Below, one piece after another: positions 24,904 through 32,783 of a stretch of 53,883 bases of DNA. Position 1 is the stretch's first letter; every line of letters starts with the position of its first letter. A model generated the notes under the pieces. That model was not told where the DNA came from. It did no database searches and worked only from the letters and a program-made list of their open reading frames with translations. The DNA comes from Lachnospiraceae bacterium (GTDB lineage Bacteria; Bacillota; Clostridia; Lachnospirales; Lachnospiraceae). The position numbers were made by a program, and so were the translations under genes. Location of the stretch: contig CAJTFX010000031.1 in the NCBI GenBank assembly GCA_910575555.1, positions 1 to 53,883 on the forward strand, given 5' to 3'.

Positions 24904-25143
24904 ATGAGTACATTAGAAAACACGATTTCCATGCTGGAAGTGCTGCCGGAGACCGATCTGATTAAAATCCAGGATTACGCCAAAAGCCTGTTCAAGCAGC
25001 GCGGAGCAGAGTACCCGTTCCCAGTGCTGGGCGAAGAGGATATCATCAAGATTGCAAAGACTTCCGAGCAGCAGATTGCCAACGGCGAATGCAAAAACGC
25101 CAAGGATTTTCTTTCAGAACTGAGGCAGGAATATGGTATATGA
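24904..25143 (+). CDS. Antitoxin of a RelE/ParE pair
   Basis: A 79-residue protein. The N-terminal half is helical (ENTISMLEVLPETDLIKIQD) and the acidic C-terminus is of the sort that wraps the toxin. AAGGAGGAGAG precedes the ATG. It overlaps the toxin gene by 11 nt, the standard type II arrangement. Probably autoregulates the operon. Confidence 0.8.
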   Translation: MSTLENTISMLEVLPETDLIKIQDYAKSLFKQRGAEYPFPVLGEEDIIKIAKTSEQQIANGECKNAKDFLSELRQEYGI

Positions 25144-25444
25144 AGTTATTTTTTCAGCGGAAGCACAGGAACATGTTAGAAAAATCCTCCACTATCTGAT
25201 TTATGAACTCCAGAGTGACCAGGCAGCGTCCAGGGTCGCGGATGATATGGAGGAAACCACGGCAAGGCTTTCTACTGTGGCCGGCAGTTTGAAGTTGTGT
25301 GACCATCCCCGTCTGCGGGCTTTAGGATACCGGACAATCCATTTCAGGCGGCATAAATATTTTATGCTGTATAAAATCGCAGGCAGCGAAGCGCACGTTC
25401 TCGGGATCTTCCATGACCTGCAGGATTATGAGAACATTTTTTAG
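25133..25444 (+). CDS. RelE/ParE-superfamily toxin
   Basis: A 103-residue protein with the compact RelE/ParE layout: an N-terminal strand (YEVIFSAEAQEHVRKILHYL), two helices, then RALGYRTIHFRRHKYFMLYKI and a final HDLQDYENIF. The Arg-rich strand and the C-terminal hydrophobic residues fit the ParE/RelE fold. It acts on mRNA or gyrase depending on subgroup; the sequence does not decide which. Likely maintains the neighbouring element. Confidence 0.82.
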   Translation: MVYEVIFSAEAQEHVRKILHYLIYELQSDQAASRVADDMEETTARLSTVAGSLKLCDHPRLRALGYRTIHFRRHKYFMLYKIAGSEAHVLGIFHDLQDYENIF

Positions 25445-25471
25445 TTTCAAATCCTGACAGCAATAAGATAT

Positions 25472-28400
25472 TTAATATCTCGGAGCCAGCTCCCTGGAGT
25501 AAACATCCGTATAGCTCGACTGGTATCTTCCAGCTTGTGCAAAGGACCAAAGATAAGTTAGTGCGCTGAGGTTAAATACCTCGCTAGAAACGTTCTTGTT
25601 GGACCGGTCACCATGCGAACCAGTATAGCTAACAAGGTTATCCGCCCCGAACGTACGATGCAATTTGACTGAGTTCGCAATCACTGGACCATTGATTTGT
25701 AGCTGATTATCACAAGTGGCATTGGCATTACGGTTCAAGCTCCGTGTCTCAGTAATATTGTCTTGCCAACCCCTACAAGTATCAATATCACCGGTAGCAA
25801 TTAGCCAGGCATCAAGCCGAGTTACGCTTGGGTCGATTGCGATATTACCATCAACGTAGATTACCACTTGTGGCAGTTCATAGATATTCTCTTTCTTGGC
25901 GCTATCTAGGGTTACATTGCCATTGATTGTTAGAGTGCCATTAGTCCCGCCTGGGTTGAAGTAGAGAATTTGCGTACCAGCTACACCGCTAGCACCGGAA
26001 TAGGTCGTCGCTGATTGATTCGACGCATCATTCGTAGCACTACCCTTGAGATAGGCTGAGAGTCGCGTATCGTAGGAGGAATTATAATTAATCCCCGAGT
26101 TTCCAAGTACACTGCCGCTCGACTTCAAGCCATCATTGGAGATAGTCAACCAAGCCATATTCCAGTTGTTGCCGCTAACTAGACCAGGCAAACCAGCACC
26201 ATAAGCCCCACTTGAAGCGAAGCGACTTATATTACTACCTGCAACTGCTAGGTTTTCTGCCCAGGAACCATAGGTAGTTTTACTACCGTCCTCATTTAGC
26301 TTTGTAGGCTGGCCGCTATTCGCATCGTTGTGGCGCGGAGCAGTTGAAGAGACGATTCCGCCACCCGAGAAGATGCTGCCATTCCAAATCGCAAAGTTGG
26401 GTTTCTTGGCAATGGTACGGCAGGCTGGACTATAGTTGGTCCAATAATCTTTGCTCTCCTCGTGATGCCAATCTTCATCTTTAACGGCGTCATCGGTGAG
26501 ATTATCTTTGGTATCGCCATACACGACCCCCCACCAATAGCCCCACTTATAACCGTAAGAGTTACAATACTTAGCGCCAACGTTATCGGGCACGGCGATA
26601 TTAATCTGCTTCGTAAACGCACCGCTTGAACTTGGAATTTTCTCAATCTTGATCCCGGACAGGCCATCGGTGTTTTCTGCCACGCTAAGACCATCACCGC
26701 TAAACTCGGCGCAGGTAGTGCCACCAAAACTAACCAATGCGGCTTTGGATCCGAAGTAGGCACATGGGTCGCTCGGCTGGTGCGCCATGCCACTGTTCAT
26801 GGCGGCAGCACTCGCGACATCATCCCGTACCACGAAACCGACTGCAGAATAATCCGTTACCCGGCGAGTTGGAACCGACTTGGCTTCGACTTTCCAACCG
26901 ATATTCGTCTGCTCACCAGCAAACATTACATCAGCATTGCTGCTACCATTGTTCTTCGGGCCGTATGGATCCGGATCACCACCTTCAGGCGGATTCTCCG
27001 GGCGAGTAATCTCGATACAGGCTTCGGAATCCTCAGAGTCACCATTAGCTTGTGGTGTTCCATAGATCCACTGCGGGCCAATTGACCACGGACCGGTCCA
27101 AATTAATTTCTCGGTAATTGGCGTAGTATAGCTCTTTGGAGTGTATTTAATCTTGTGGCAGACTCTGTAGGTCTTGCCAGGTTCCATGCCGGAAATAGTA
27201 TAGGTATTACTTGCGACTAGCTCATTTTGATTCTGGGTGTTCTTATCTATACCAGCTTTGTAGGTACCGTTCTCGCTTTTAGAGTTCTCGGCAACTTTAC
27301 CGGTATCACCAGTTAACTCATAGCTAAGGCTCGTAGATGAGCCAACATAGACCCAGTCACCGACGCAAGTTCTATTCTCTCCGGAGCCTACGGTGTATGC
27401 ACAGGAGTCCCAATAGCGCCAAATATTCCGATTATTATCTTCAACATCAAAGCTCATATTGTGCGAAAGTGTGAACTGTAGGCTGTCGCTATCGGTACTG
27501 ACTTTGAGACCAACGGCTTTGTCCCAGTCGGAAGTCTGCTTGCCCGGATCATATCCGCCGAGCTGCGAAGAAGCATCAGGAACTTCGACACTGGAGTTGG
27601 CCTTAAATTCGTCGGTGGGTGGCTTAGGTTTGTCGACATGGTTGACGTTAACACAAGCCCTAGTGTGCGCACGACCAGCCTCATCTGTTACTCCCTCGCT
27701 GTTATTAAACTTAAACTTGGTAGGCTCTACCGTCATAGTGTGGCAATATTCGTCACCCGCATTCACTGTATAATTAGCGCTGCCAATCCGCTCTTGTGAG
27801 GCAGTAGTTTCTTTCGCTGGAATTGCCCACAATGTTTCGCAAGTCCATTTGCCGTCACAAGCATCATATTTATCACCTGACTTGCCGCCTTTGACGTCCC
27901 AATATAGATCCAACGTGATGCCCTTATACTTTTTACCTTTCTGCTTAACATTTTCCCAGCCTTCACTTGTGTTCTTGTAATATTGGTTGTGCCATATTTG
28001 ACCTGATACTTGTGGCTTTGAGGTTTGGACTGATACCGTTATCGTTGCCGTTTTTTCAAGCGAGTTATCATAATTTTTTGATCCTACATCAGCTCCTGTC
28101 TTTTCTCCGCTTACGCCCGAGACATTAATGCCGGAATTAGCTTTTATAGCGCCACTCCTTGGACCGGGATCCTCATTACCGCAAAACCAAGTCGTATTTC
28201 CCCATGATGTATTTCCATCAAAAGCCGACTTATAATAGTCGAAAGCATCTCTTGCATCCTCCCAAGACTTAGAATTCCCACCCAGGACGCTCGGACCGAC
28301 AAATTTATACCAGCCGGTTGAGTACGGAGGTTGAACTTGATTCACATGGACATTCTTGTCGGAGCGGTCAAGCACTTGCTTTCCTTGGAAAGAGCCATTT

Positions 28401-28738
28401 CCATTGACCCATTCATACGCCAGGATCCAAATTCCTTCAACATCTTCATCAGCACAAGTATTTGCCGGTCCGCTGTAATTGGCGATAGAAGATACCTGGT
28501 CAAGCGGATAGTAACGCCAAGATACACCGAATTCCCCACAGAAAGTAGGACGGCCAGTCAGTCCTCCGCAAGGAACACTTGATGGGGCCTTGTTCCCATT
28601 CGCCCCCGTCTTATTACCCGCCGCCACGTTGTGACAAGAAAGAGCTGTGCCGATCAAGATGAGCAAAAAACAGAGCGCCGCAGCCAATGTATTACATATA
28701 TCTACTTTTCTTAAACGTAATACACTCATTGCATACAC
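25472..28738 (-). CDS. Large secreted surface protein (1088 residues)
   Basis: An N-terminal hydrophobic signal (about 12-36, VDICNTLAAALCFLLILIGT) leads a Ser/Thr/Asn/Gly-rich extracellular protein with many Cys and aromatic residues. It contains repeated beta-rich domains with Cys pairs. The style resembles very large surface proteins of Saccharibacteria (the CNSYGYKWGYWWG and GSWAENLAVAGS segments); this resemblance is from memory. No LPxTG or sortase signal was seen at the C-terminus, which ends SRELAPRY. It overlaps the next upstream gene by 13 nt, forming a three-gene operon with 28726-29274 and 29275-29388. Probable role: adhesion or host contact. Confidence 0.6.
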   Translation of the reverse strand: MYAMSVLRLRKVDICNTLAAALCFLLILIGTALSCHNVAAGNKTGANGNKAPSSVPCGGLTGRPTFCGEFGVSWRYYPLDQVSSIANYSGPANTCADEDVEGIWILAYEWVNGNGSFQGKQVLDRSDKNVHVNQVQPPYSTGWYKFVGPSVLGGNSKSWEDARDAFDYYKSAFDGNTSWGNTTWFCGNEDPGPRSGAIKANSGINVSGVSGEKTGADVGSKNYDNSLEKTATITVSVQTSKPQVSGQIWHNQYYKNTSEGWENVKQKGKKYKGITLDLYWDVKGGKSGDKYDACDGKWTCETLWAIPAKETTASQERIGSANYTVNAGDEYCHTMTVEPTKFKFNNSEGVTDEAGRAHTRACVNVNHVDKPKPPTDEFKANSSVEVPDASSQLGGYDPGKQTSDWDKAVGLKVSTDSDSLQFTLSHNMSFDVEDNNRNIWRYWDSCAYTVGSGENRTCVGDWVYVGSSTSLSYELTGDTGKVAENSKSENGTYKAGIDKNTQNQNELVASNTYTISGMEPGKTYRVCHKIKYTPKSYTTPITEKLIWTGPWSIGPQWIYGTPQANGDSEDSEACIEITRPENPPEGGDPDPYGPKNNGSSNADVMFAGEQTNIGWKVEAKSVPTRRVTDYSAVGFVVRDDVASAAAMNSGMAHQPSDPCAYFGSKAALVSFGGTTCAEFSGDGLSVAENTDGLSGIKIEKIPSSSGAFTKQINIAVPDNVGAKYCNSYGYKWGYWWGVVYGDTKDNLTDDAVKDEDWHHEESKDYWTNYSPACRTIAKKPNFAIWNGSIFSGGGIVSSTAPRHNDANSGQPTKLNEDGSKTTYGSWAENLAVAGSNISRFASSGAYGAGLPGLVSGNNWNMAWLTISNDGLKSSGSVLGNSGINYNSSYDTRLSAYLKGSATNDASNQSATTYSGASGVAGTQILYFNPGGTNGTLTINGNVTLDSAKKENIYELPQVVIYVDGNIAIDPSVTRLDAWLIATGDIDTCRGWQDNITETRSLNRNANATCDNQLQINGPVIANSVKLHRTFGADNLVSYTGSHGDRSNKNVSSEVFNLSALTYLWSFAQAGRYQSSYTDVYSRELAPRY

Positions 28739-29274
28739 TCCTGTTTACTGCACAGTTGTTGGATCTTTTCTCCTTCAATTCTAAACGCCTCCTGAGCTTT
28801 CTCAGTATTACCGTCGCTATCGTAAACGGCATACAGGGTTGCATAATACGTTATCTGATCTTGCAAGCTTAACTCATCAGGGTTTATTTCGTCAGTAAGA
28901 CTTATGACCTTATCATAATTTGAATTCTGATACGCAAGCACCATCGCCGCAATTCGGATTGAGCCTTCCTGTGCTTCCCCTTGTTTCGACTGTACGGCAT
29001 TATCTACAGCTTGAGTGACTTTTTCCATACCAGCAGCGTTATCAGAACCATTATCCGAGCCTGCATCATATATCTTTTGGAGTTGAGCCACATAATTATT
29101 TACCGCTTCATTACCTATGCCATCATCATTGTTTGTGTTGTCATCTAAAACTAGCGTAGATACAGCATCATTATTAGCAGAATGTATTAAAGTAACCACC
29201 GCCCATACCGCCACGGCGAGGACAATAATACCTAATATGCCAAGAGTAGCCCAAAACCATCGGGGACGCCTCAT
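28726..29274 (-). CDS. One-TM protein with TPR-like extracellular part
   Basis: A 182-residue protein: MRRPRWFWATLGILGIIVLA and following form a basic N-terminus plus TM (about 7-30). The outer part (35-182) is helical, with repeated YxxAL/LQxQ patterns like TPR or pilus-assembly accessory proteins. It starts directly after the stop of the 37-residue ORF (TAA then ATG with no gap), indicating coupled translation, and overlaps the large surface protein gene. Probably assists display of that protein. Confidence 0.6.
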   Translation of the reverse strand: MRRPRWFWATLGILGIIVLAVAVWAVVTLIHSANNDAVSTLVLDDNTNNDDGIGNEAVNNYVAQLQKIYDAGSDNGSDNAAGMEKVTQAVDNAVQSKQGEAQEGSIRIAAMVLAYQNSNYDKVISLTDEINPDELSLQDQITYYATLYAVYDSDGNTEKAQEAFRIEGEKIQQLCSKQECMQ

Positions 29275-29388
29275 TTATAGTCCCCCCAGTCTATTTGCGC
29301 CAAATCCGACAGATGCTGCTGAAGTCATATCTACAGGCTGTGAATATGGGACATCTGTGGCACGCATTTCCTCCTGGAACTCATTCAT
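29275..29388 (-). CDS. 37-residue first ORF of the surface operon
   Basis: MNEFQEEMRATDVPYSQPVD and 17 further residues ending NRLGGL. Its ATG lies about 7 bases after a TATAAT -10 inside the 27-bp repeat, so it would be translated from a leaderless transcript. The stop abuts the ATG of the next gene. It is too short to recognise; it may be a leader peptide or a tiny soluble component. Confidence 0.5.
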   Translation of the reverse strand: MNEFQEEMRATDVPYSQPVDMTSAASVGFGANRLGGL

Positions 29389-29406
29389 GGTTATGATTAT
29401 AGCATA
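29380..29406 (-). repeat. 27-bp promoter-leader repeat, copy 2
   Basis: Identical to 19538-19564. Contains the -10 TATAAT and the first three codons ATG AAT GAG of the 37-residue ORF. The divergent cassette 2 starts 58 bases away on the other strand. Confidence 0.65.
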
Positions 29407-29463
29407 CTTTATGCCGCAAATAGAAAATAGGTGAATTTAGTCAAGAAAATGGCTTACTGGTTT

Positions 29464-29668
29464 CCTCAACTTTCTCCGTACGGGTGATTATAATCGGTCG
29501 AATGGCAGTGTTAATGCTCGCATGGTTCCCGGCAACTGGTGGTCGATAGCGGCTGGTTCAGATACTTACGGCTATAGCCTACATACATATCCGACTGCTG
29601 TCGTCCCTCAAAATAACTATTACCGTGGTTACGGTTTTGCCGTTCGCTGTGTGGTACGGGAGGGGTGA
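29464..29668 (+). pseudogene. Variable-domain cassette 2
   Basis: The open frame LNFLRTGDYNRSNGSVNARM ... RGYGFAVRCVVREG ends at TGA 29668. It corresponds to the same C-terminal domain as cassettes 1 and 3, with WWS and TYPT landmarks. Upstream in this frame there is no start codon or RBS. Its 3' end (TACGGTTTTGCCGTTCGC and on, through CGGGAGGGG) is identical to cassette 1, and homology to cassette 1 continues past the stop (GTGAGAGA...AAAT). A silent donor or remnant. Confidence 0.65.
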
Positions 29669-29769
29669 GAGAGGTAAATGCTGTAAGAAAGCTTTTGGCA
29701 AGAACATTGACAAATACAGGTATTCATTTTATTGTGGAAACATATGCTCGTGAAACGGGGGTGATATGA

Positions 29770-30243
29770 ATGAGCTTTGTACCTACTGGTAAATGGGCGG
29801 ACGTAGGTAATGGTATTTTATTAAGAACTGACCAAAAGAAATACATAGCGGCCAAAGATTTGTTGGTCAGCCTCAGGGAATATGATATGATGGAGATTAA
29901 GTTGCTCCATCCCGAGAACCACCCGGTCGCAGTCGATACTGGCGTAAAGCCACGTATAATTAAGCAGGCTAACCGACATAGCGTAGTCCTGCTCGCGCAA
30001 ATCTCAACCTTACAACGCTTCCCAAAGATGCTCCAAATGCGATGCAATTGCTTTGACGAGATTAATAACGACTATTATACAATGTCGCTTGGCATTAGCC
30101 ACGAAGCACCGCATGGAGCCTCACTACGAATCTGTGCCAGCTTACAGCCCATCAAAAACTTTGGCGCTCCGCCGCCGGATATGGATGCAGCTTTTGCAGA
30201 TTTTTTTGCCAAGATGCATCCAGGGAAAACCCCTCCAAAATAG
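29770..30243 (+). CDS. Unknown 157-residue protein
   Basis: A soluble, mixed alpha/beta protein: MSFVPTGKWADVGNGILLRT at the start, a basic middle (KPRIIKQANRHSV) and a Pro-rich end. Two Cys (RCNCFDE) are close together. GGGGGTGAT precedes the ATG. Not recognised. It sits between two variable cassettes and is closed by a terminator, so it is a separate single-gene unit. Confidence 0.5.
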   Translation: MSFVPTGKWADVGNGILLRTDQKKYIAAKDLLVSLREYDMMEIKLLHPENHPVAVDTGVKPRIIKQANRHSVVLLAQISTLQRFPKMLQMRCNCFDEINNDYYTMSLGISHEAPHGASLRICASLQPIKNFGAPPPDMDAAFADFFAKMHPGKTPPK

Positions 30244-30270
30244 CCTACGGGCTCGGAGGGGTCATTTTTA
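30230..30270 (+). terminator. Intrinsic terminator
   Basis: CCCCTCC and GGAGGGG form a 7-bp stem followed by TCATTTTTA, overlapping the end of the 157-residue gene. Confidence 0.8.
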
Positions 30271-30395
30271 TTTATTATTTTTAAGTCCTTGGCGTAGATT
30301 TATATAAGAATTCTTTATCTTCGGATCGGGGGTTTAGGAGAAGAATACGTTAAAACAGTTTCCCTATTTCTTATGAAATCTGATATCTTATCGCA

Positions 30396-30432
30396 AAAAA
30401 GTCCCCATCGTCCTTGGGCGGCGGAGACTTTC
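30396..30432 (-). terminator. Intrinsic terminator for the immunity gene
   Basis: On the minus strand AAAGTCtCC...GGgGACTTT is followed by TTT, about 44 bases after the leftward gene ending at 30476. Confidence 0.7.
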
Positions 30433-30475
30433 TTATAATGTATTACTGCAAAATGAGGAGACTCAAATCTTGGAA

Positions 30476-30835
30476 TTAGTTCCACTCAATCCCATTGCCA
30501 TGTTCGCGTATAATCTTATACAATTCCTGCTCATTTTCAATCAGTGAAACAATCATCTCAGCAAAACGTTTGGCCTTTTTCTCATTTTCATCCGAGAGTG
30601 TATAGTAGGCAATGTAGCAACCAGCCTCCGGATCACCTACAAGGCCTTCCAAAAGTTCGGGTGCATTTTGGGCAAGGTAATACTTGAAAAAAGCATCCCA
30701 GTTATAGCCATTCATGTAGGCGTATGCATTGATTTCGTTCATTTTCTTACCGATAGAAAAGGGTTTATCGTTCTCGTTGTAGAAACATACAGCTACTCTG
30801 CTATCGTCCTTATGAGTTGTTACATAGTCTGGCAT
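30476..30835 (-). CDS. Imm51-like immunity protein
   Basis: A 119-residue, acidic protein (MPDYVTTHKDDSRVAVCFYN...). The conserved order VCFYNENDKPFSIGKKMNEI, then NAYAYMNGYNWDAFF, then YIAYYTLSDENEKKAKRFAE matches the Imm51 family of polymorphic-toxin immunity proteins, as recalled. No cognate toxin is visible in the window, so it is likely an orphan protecting against neighbours. Monocistronic with its own terminator. Confidence 0.65.
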   Translation of the reverse strand: MPDYVTTHKDDSRVAVCFYNENDKPFSIGKKMNEINAYAYMNGYNWDAFFKYYLAQNAPELLEGLVGDPEAGCYIAYYTLSDENEKKAKRFAEMIVSLIENEQELYKIIREHGNGIEWN

Positions 30836-31025
30836 TATATATTCTCCCTACTTACTGTTGATATAATGGGGTGGATTCATTATACCGCCCATGTATCACC
30901 CATGCAAGGCTCAAATAAGTACATAAAAATACCACAATCATTCTGTTATTGATTGTGGAACTGACGAATATAATAGGGGTGATTCTCTCGCGAATGGGAG
31001 TAAAAGCTAGTAAACTGTCCCAAAA

Positions 31026-31234
31026 AACCTCTCAACTTTCTCCGTATGGGTCACTACAATCGCTCGGGTGGCAACATTAACGGGTACACTACGAGCGGTA
31101 ACTGGTGGTCTACTACTGCTGGTCTTAGTATGGATGGTCACTACTTGAATACGTTCCCGACGTATGTCGGTCCTCAGTATAGCTATTCCCGTGGCTACGG
31201 TTTTGCCGTTCGCTGTGTGGTACGGGAGAGGTGA
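31026..31234 (+). pseudogene. Variable-domain cassette 3
   Basis: The open frame LNFLRMGHYNRSGGNINGYT ... RGYGFAVRCVVRER ends at TGA 31234. AACCTCTCAACTTTCTCCGT at its start is identical to cassette 1, and GGCTACGGTTTTGCCGTTCG near the end is identical in all three. Between these, most codons differ. There is an in-frame ATG (FLRM) but no ribosome site. The synonymous differences outside A positions argue against adenine-only diversification. Confidence 0.65.
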
Positions 31235-31377
31235 GAACGTATAAGATCATCCAAAACCAGTTAATGCTTTTGGTGCAAAATGGTGCATCGTGTAAAATCA
31301 CTCTCAAAACCTCACTATCTTCACAGTATAATTCCCTACTCAAGTTCCTACTCATTCACTATCAACAATCACCAAAT

Positions 31378-31422
31378 AAGGCGTTTACCCCTATAAATCG
31401 GGGCAAACGCCTTATTATTTTT
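31378..31422 (+). terminator. Strong intrinsic terminator at the island edge
   Basis: AAGGCGTTTaCCCC/GGGGcAAACGCCTT, then ATTATTTTT. It lies 16 bases before the CpG-free block begins and isolates it from read-through. Confidence 0.85.
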
Positions 31423-31446
31423 GTATCAAACGTGACGTGCTAACTT

Positions 31447-31545
31447 GTGTAGATTTCTTTCCCCATATTGATAACATAGAAATAGTTTTTCTGAATATTC
31501 AAAAAAAAGGGGTGGTTTTATGTTATCAATGGAAAGAAAAGAAAT
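31447..31545 (+). repeat. Inverted promoter/5' repeat, left copy
   Basis: From TGTAGATTTCTTTCCCCATA through the start codon of the 31520 gene, the sequence matches the minus strand at about 33620-33520. The promoter part is identical except for an A8 tract here against A5 there. Within this copy ATTGATAACAT (31467-31477) and ATGTTATCAAT (31520-31530) form an 11-bp inverted repeat that would hold the start codon in a stem. Confidence 0.75.
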
Positions 31546-31970
31546 TATTAAAAAGGCACAGGAAGGTGCTGCATTGGGAGGAGAAACAGAGGGGGGGTGT
31601 TTCACTAAAAGAGAATGGGATGGATGAAATGCCAGATGTAGCCAATCAAGGGGAACTGGGAATCCTCAGGGAGTCCTGCTTAAAGAAATTAATAGAAGTC
31701 TGTGGCAAATGGAAGTGTGATTACTGGATTGAGCAAAACTGCAAGGAAATGCTGGATGATATGCCAGAAGAACTTTATCAGAATGTCTGGGAGTGGATTA
31801 GGGATGAGCCAATTTCTGAAATCATGATAGGGAAACTGTCAATTAAGAGAATTATGGAAAGCAATAACATGTATTTCATTAAGGCTACAAGATTCATGAT
31901 GCAATATGTAAGGAATGGCTGTAGGGGTGAGGAATATTACCTTACATATTATGAAACATTGAGATCATAA
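31520..31970 (+). pseudogene. Paralogue of the 254-residue gene, interrupted at a G7 tract
   Basis: ATG 31520 (RBS GGGGTGG) gives MLSMERKEIIKKAQEGAALG, but the frame stops at 31627 after a run of seven G (31591-31597). With six G the frame continues to 31970, giving about 150 residues with an EWIRDEPISEIMIGKLSIKR module at the end. That module and the N-terminus match the gene at 32784-33548. It is either phase-variable, decayed or a base-calling error. Function unknown. Confidence 0.65.
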
Positions 31971-32146
31971 TAAACATTACAATAACAGAAGAAAATGGAT
32001 GTATATAAATTTTCCTATTGCATTAGCCAATATGGGAACCAGTGCAATCTTTCAGAGTGGCTATAGGAAGGAAACAAAACTGAACAATACATCCTGCTAG
32101 GAAAAGAACCATATTAGTGTCATAAACATATAGGCAGGTGATAGCA

Positions 32147-32317
32147 ATGATAATAGTAAAAGTAATCTTAGGACTTCTTACAGTCCTTTTTGGTGGCTGG
32201 AGCATAGGGCAGTCTTATGTTGGAATCATATCTGAGAACCCTGTGCCAATTTCACCATTCCTGTTTCTTAGCACATTAATTGGATACATGTCTATGGTGT
32301 TACTTATAGTGTTATAA
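32147..32317 (+). CDS. 56-residue two-helix membrane microprotein
   Basis: MIIVKVILGLLTVLFGGWSI and SPFLFLSTLIGYMSMVLLIV are two hydrophobic helices joined by a short polar loop (GQSYVGIISENPVP). AGGTGA lies about 8 bases before the ATG. It is codon-consistent with the CpG-free block (no CG). Small two-helix proteins of this sort are often toxins, holins or modulators of membrane complexes; none is specifically recognised. It lies between the two inverted paralogues. Confidence 0.55.
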   Translation: MIIVKVILGLLTVLFGGWSIGQSYVGIISENPVPISPFLFLSTLIGYMSMVLLIVL

Positions 32318-32578
32318 TAAAAAAAACAAAGGAGAGCATAAAATAATAAATTTACAACTTTTCTCACATATTCCCAGGCAAGCCCAGAAAAAATATCATT
32401 TTAACTATGGTTCTCACTGAAAGACAGGCTGACAGGCAATCCTGGGATTCATGATTCAACCAATCTTGGCTGCGACCATTGATGGGTTCTTTTTTGCTCT
32501 TTCTGTATGTATGGATTTTGTCCCAAATGTTCAGTGAACCAAGAACCAATCCAACACTTTTGCAAACTAGATCAAAGT

Positions 32579-32617
32579 AAAAAGCAGTCCTTGGCTGGGA
32601 AGTTGGGGGCTGTTTTT
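32579..32617 (+). terminator. Intrinsic terminator
   Basis: AAAAgCAGtCC and GGgGGCTGTTTTT form an imperfect stem with a T-run. The surrounding 32318-32783 holds no convincing gene. The single CpG of the block lies here (32473). Confidence 0.55.
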
Positions 32618-32783
32618 ATAGACTTTTATGATAGAAGCTACCTGATTTCCATTCATAAGCATCTTCTCATACATGTTACCAACAAAGTCTTTTCTGTCCA
32701 TAAGTCCCCCATTACAACAACATTACTCTAATTTCATATTTGACACAGATTGTGATTATTGTTCATTTTTATCTTGCACTTTA

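Noticed and set aside
19324-31234. Diversity-generating retroelement explanation for the cassettes
   Set aside because: No reverse transcriptase was seen and the cassettes differ at many non-adenine and synonymous positions.
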